Assembly: GCA_016928975.1 (NCBI GenBank)
Contig: JAFGJR010000015.1
Location: 1-14,437, forward strand
Direction: 5' to 3'
Source: Sedimentisphaerales bacterium
GTDB lineage: Bacteria; Planctomycetota; Phycisphaerae; Sedimentisphaerales; SG8-4
DNA length: 14,437 nt
Part shown: positions 13,115-14,437 of the stretch, one piece after another
Position numbering within the stretch: position 1 is the first letter of the stretch
Layout of the letters: the number at the start of each line of letters is the position of its first letter
Position numbers and translations under genes: made by a program
Notes under the pieces: generated by a model
Databases searched by the model: none
Seen by the model: only the letters and a program-made list of their open reading frames with translations
What the model was told of the DNA's origin: nothing

Positions 13115-14098
13115 TCATTCCAGGACGACCATTCTTGGCGAGGCCATCAGCTCGGGGCCGTTGTTGTTGCCGATGACGTTGTAGTGTCCACTGTCGCTCC
13201 AGAAAACGAAGCCGGCCAGTTCGGGATAGCTGTTGTCCAGCTTCTTCACGACATCCAGGCAGTCGCGCGGCGGATCGGAGGGGCCGCGGATTCCCAGCTC
13301 CGACCACCAGATCACCTTGCCCGCCGTCTTTTTCTTCTGCACGGCCCAGTCGTACTCGGAAAAGGGCAGGCCGGTCCCGTAGGCGGACTTGCCCAGGATA
13401 TCCACGTAGGCGTCGCCCGGATAGTACCGCTCCAGTGCCCCATCATTTTGCGTGGTATGATAGGCCCAGAGGAGGTTGTCGAGTCCTTTTTGGTTCGTGA
13501 AGACATCATGAACCAGGCGATAGAGCTTGATGGCGTTCTCGCTGCCGTCCTTCGCGTGCCACTTGTTCCTGTCGTCGCTTTCCACAAAGGGGGTGTAGAT
13601 CACGGGGATTCCCTGATCCTTCAGCCATTGCAGGTTGGCGGCCATCCGGTCCATCTGCCGATAGAAGTGCTTCTTCGTGGGGTTGTCGCCGGGAGCGAAG
13701 ATGGGATCGATATCGACGGGACTGTTCCAGCGTCCTCCCGCGGGATTGGCGTAGAACGAGAAGACGCCAACGATCAAGCCGCGATCCCACATCTTCTTGA
13801 CCCCCTCGTTCCATTGCGAATCGCCAAAGGGATCGTCGTCGAAATCATAGGTGACGCATCCATACTTGGGCATCTTCCCCGTGTGATCGTGCACCTTCTT
13901 GAGCCAGTTGGTGACATGGTCCATGTCGGGGTTCTCGTTGTGAACCCAGGTGGCCATTTGCCCGAAGAGATAGGACCCATTCCCCAGGCCCTTCAGGTAA
14001 GCGCGCAGGTCCGCCGCGGAAGAGGGATTGGTCTTGCCCGAGACGGACATCGGAGAAAATGCCAGAAGAACAACCAGCGTCAATCCCTGCAGCGCCAT
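13115..14098 (-). CDS. secreted GH26-like glycoside hydrolase (probable beta-mannanase)
   Basis: The 327-residue product, about the size of a single GH26 catalytic domain, starts at ATG 14098 with AAAGGGG five bases upstream. A hydrophobic leader follows (LTLVVLLAFSPMSVSG), though it lacks the usual Lys/Arg near the start. GH26 features in order: YLFGQM (43-48), TGKMPKYGCVTYDF (73-86), GLIVGVFSFYANPAGG (107-122), the acid/base strand VIYTPFVES with Glu173, GLDNLLWAYHTT (205-216), YYPGDAYVDILGKSAYG (225-241), and the nucleophile strand KVIWWSELG with Glu267, then GFVFWSDSGHYN (296-307). The family cleaves beta-1,4-mannan. The usual His before the acid/base Glu is Val here, and the aromatic stretch after it is changed, so substrate may differ. 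It stands alone. Confidence 0.82.
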   Translation of the reverse strand: MALQGLTLVVLLAFSPMSVSGKTNPSSAADLRAYLKGLGNGSYLFGQMATWVHNENPDMDHVTNWLKKVHDHTGKMPKYGCVTYDFDDDPFGDSQWNEGVKKMWDRGLIVGVFSFYANPAGGRWNSPVDIDPIFAPGDNPTKKHFYRQMDRMAANLQWLKDQGIPVIYTPFVESDDRNKWHAKDGSENAIKLYRLVHDVFTNQKGLDNLLWAYHTTQNDGALERYYPGDAYVDILGKSAYGTGLPFSEYDWAVQKKKTAGKVIWWSELGIRGPSDPPRDCLDVVKKLDNSYPELAGFVFWSDSGHYNVIGNNNGPELMASPRMVVLE

Positions 14099-14222
14099 AG
14101 TATCCCCTTTGCCGGCGAATCCGTACCGACTGACGATCCCCGGCGGCTCGCCGTCTGCCCGCCGGCCGCATCGGGCTTCAAGCCATTCGTCACAGATTCA
14201 CCCGGGGTGTCTTGCCGGAGAC

Positions 14223-14252
14223 ATTATGGCGGCGGAAGAAGCAAGCGGACAA
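14223..14252 (-). promoter_or_regulatory. weak candidate promoter of the GH26-like gene
   Basis: On the minus strand TTGTCC (14252-14247) and CATAAT (14228-14223, 5 of 6) are 18 bases apart, about 125 bases before the ATG. A TTGACT also lies nearby, but at an unworkable spacing of 23. Confidence 0.3.
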
Positions 14253-14437
14253 GTCAAAAGTGAGGACAGAGCATGACGGTGTCTGGGCAGATTGTCGGGC
14301 ACTGTGCCGGGAGGCGTTATCTTCCCTGTCCTCTGCACTGCAAAGGCGCGACATCGAATGGCACTGCCGTGGGCAACTCCTTGATGAGTATGGGGTTAGG
14401 TTTTGCCGAGTTCCGCTTGTAGCTGAGTCCGCGGCCG
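14253..14437. other. right-edge stretch, possible end of a minus-strand gene
   Basis: No complete gene. On the minus strand a frame enters from the right edge and stops at TAA 14317-14319, giving 39 residues that include SYKRNSAKPNPILIKELPTA; a second minus frame ends at TAA 14396-14398. Either could be the tail of a gene lying beyond the window, but neither shows a recognisable motif. Confidence 0.25.

Noticed and set aside
13004..14263. Plus-strand frame of 419 codons over the GH26-like gene
   Set aside because: No motif or ribosome site; the minus strand shows GH26 features throughout.

Overview
The window looks like chromosomal DNA of a GC-rich, free-living bacterium. The best guess is a planctomycete of the Phycisphaerae/Sedimentisphaerales type. 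The reasons are the purine genes set among orphan genes, an HNH-AP2 protein with a Cys-rich head, large secreted SGNH and glycoside-hydrolase genes, and intergenic DNA full of short dispersed repeats. This assignment is an inference from gene style, not from a phylogenetic marker. All protein names come from reading motifs; no search was run.

Left part (1-5195). The last codons of an upstream gene are followed by a repeat- and ORF-poor stretch and a strong sigma70-type promoter. This drives purF (iron-sulfur type glutamine PRPP amidotransferase), which overlaps purM (AIR synthase) by 8 bases: steps 1 and 5 of de novo purine synthesis as a coupled pair. A polytopic membrane protein of unknown function follows 38 bases later, starting inside an inverted repeat. 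After a 141-base REP-like palindromic element comes a secreted orphan protein with a His/Cys arrangement reminiscent of clan CD (caspase-like) peptidases.

Middle part (5196-8351). This is an accessory zone. It has a two-gene Fic module, namely a small candidate antitoxin or partner and a Fic AMP-transferase whose frame is broken by one missing base. Next come a mosaic of dispersed repeats, a small four-helix membrane gene on the minus strand, and a free-standing HNH-AP2 endonuclease gene with its own strong promoter. The HNH 3' end carries, in antisense, a textbook intrinsic terminator that faces the next gene.

Right part (8352-14437). A large minus-strand gene encodes a secreted SGNH hydrolase with two copies of a ~190-residue beta-rich domain flanking Ig-like domains. 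Two plus-strand orphan genes follow, a helical protein and a three-helix membrane protein. The last gene is a minus-strand secreted GH26-like mannanase. The SGNH esterase and the GH26 enzyme fit a polysaccharide-degrading lifestyle.

Three copies of a ~20-base repeat (GAAYAATGAAYAATGAAGAC) lie in the intergenic regions at 5315, 6645 and 11448 and mark the accessory gaps.
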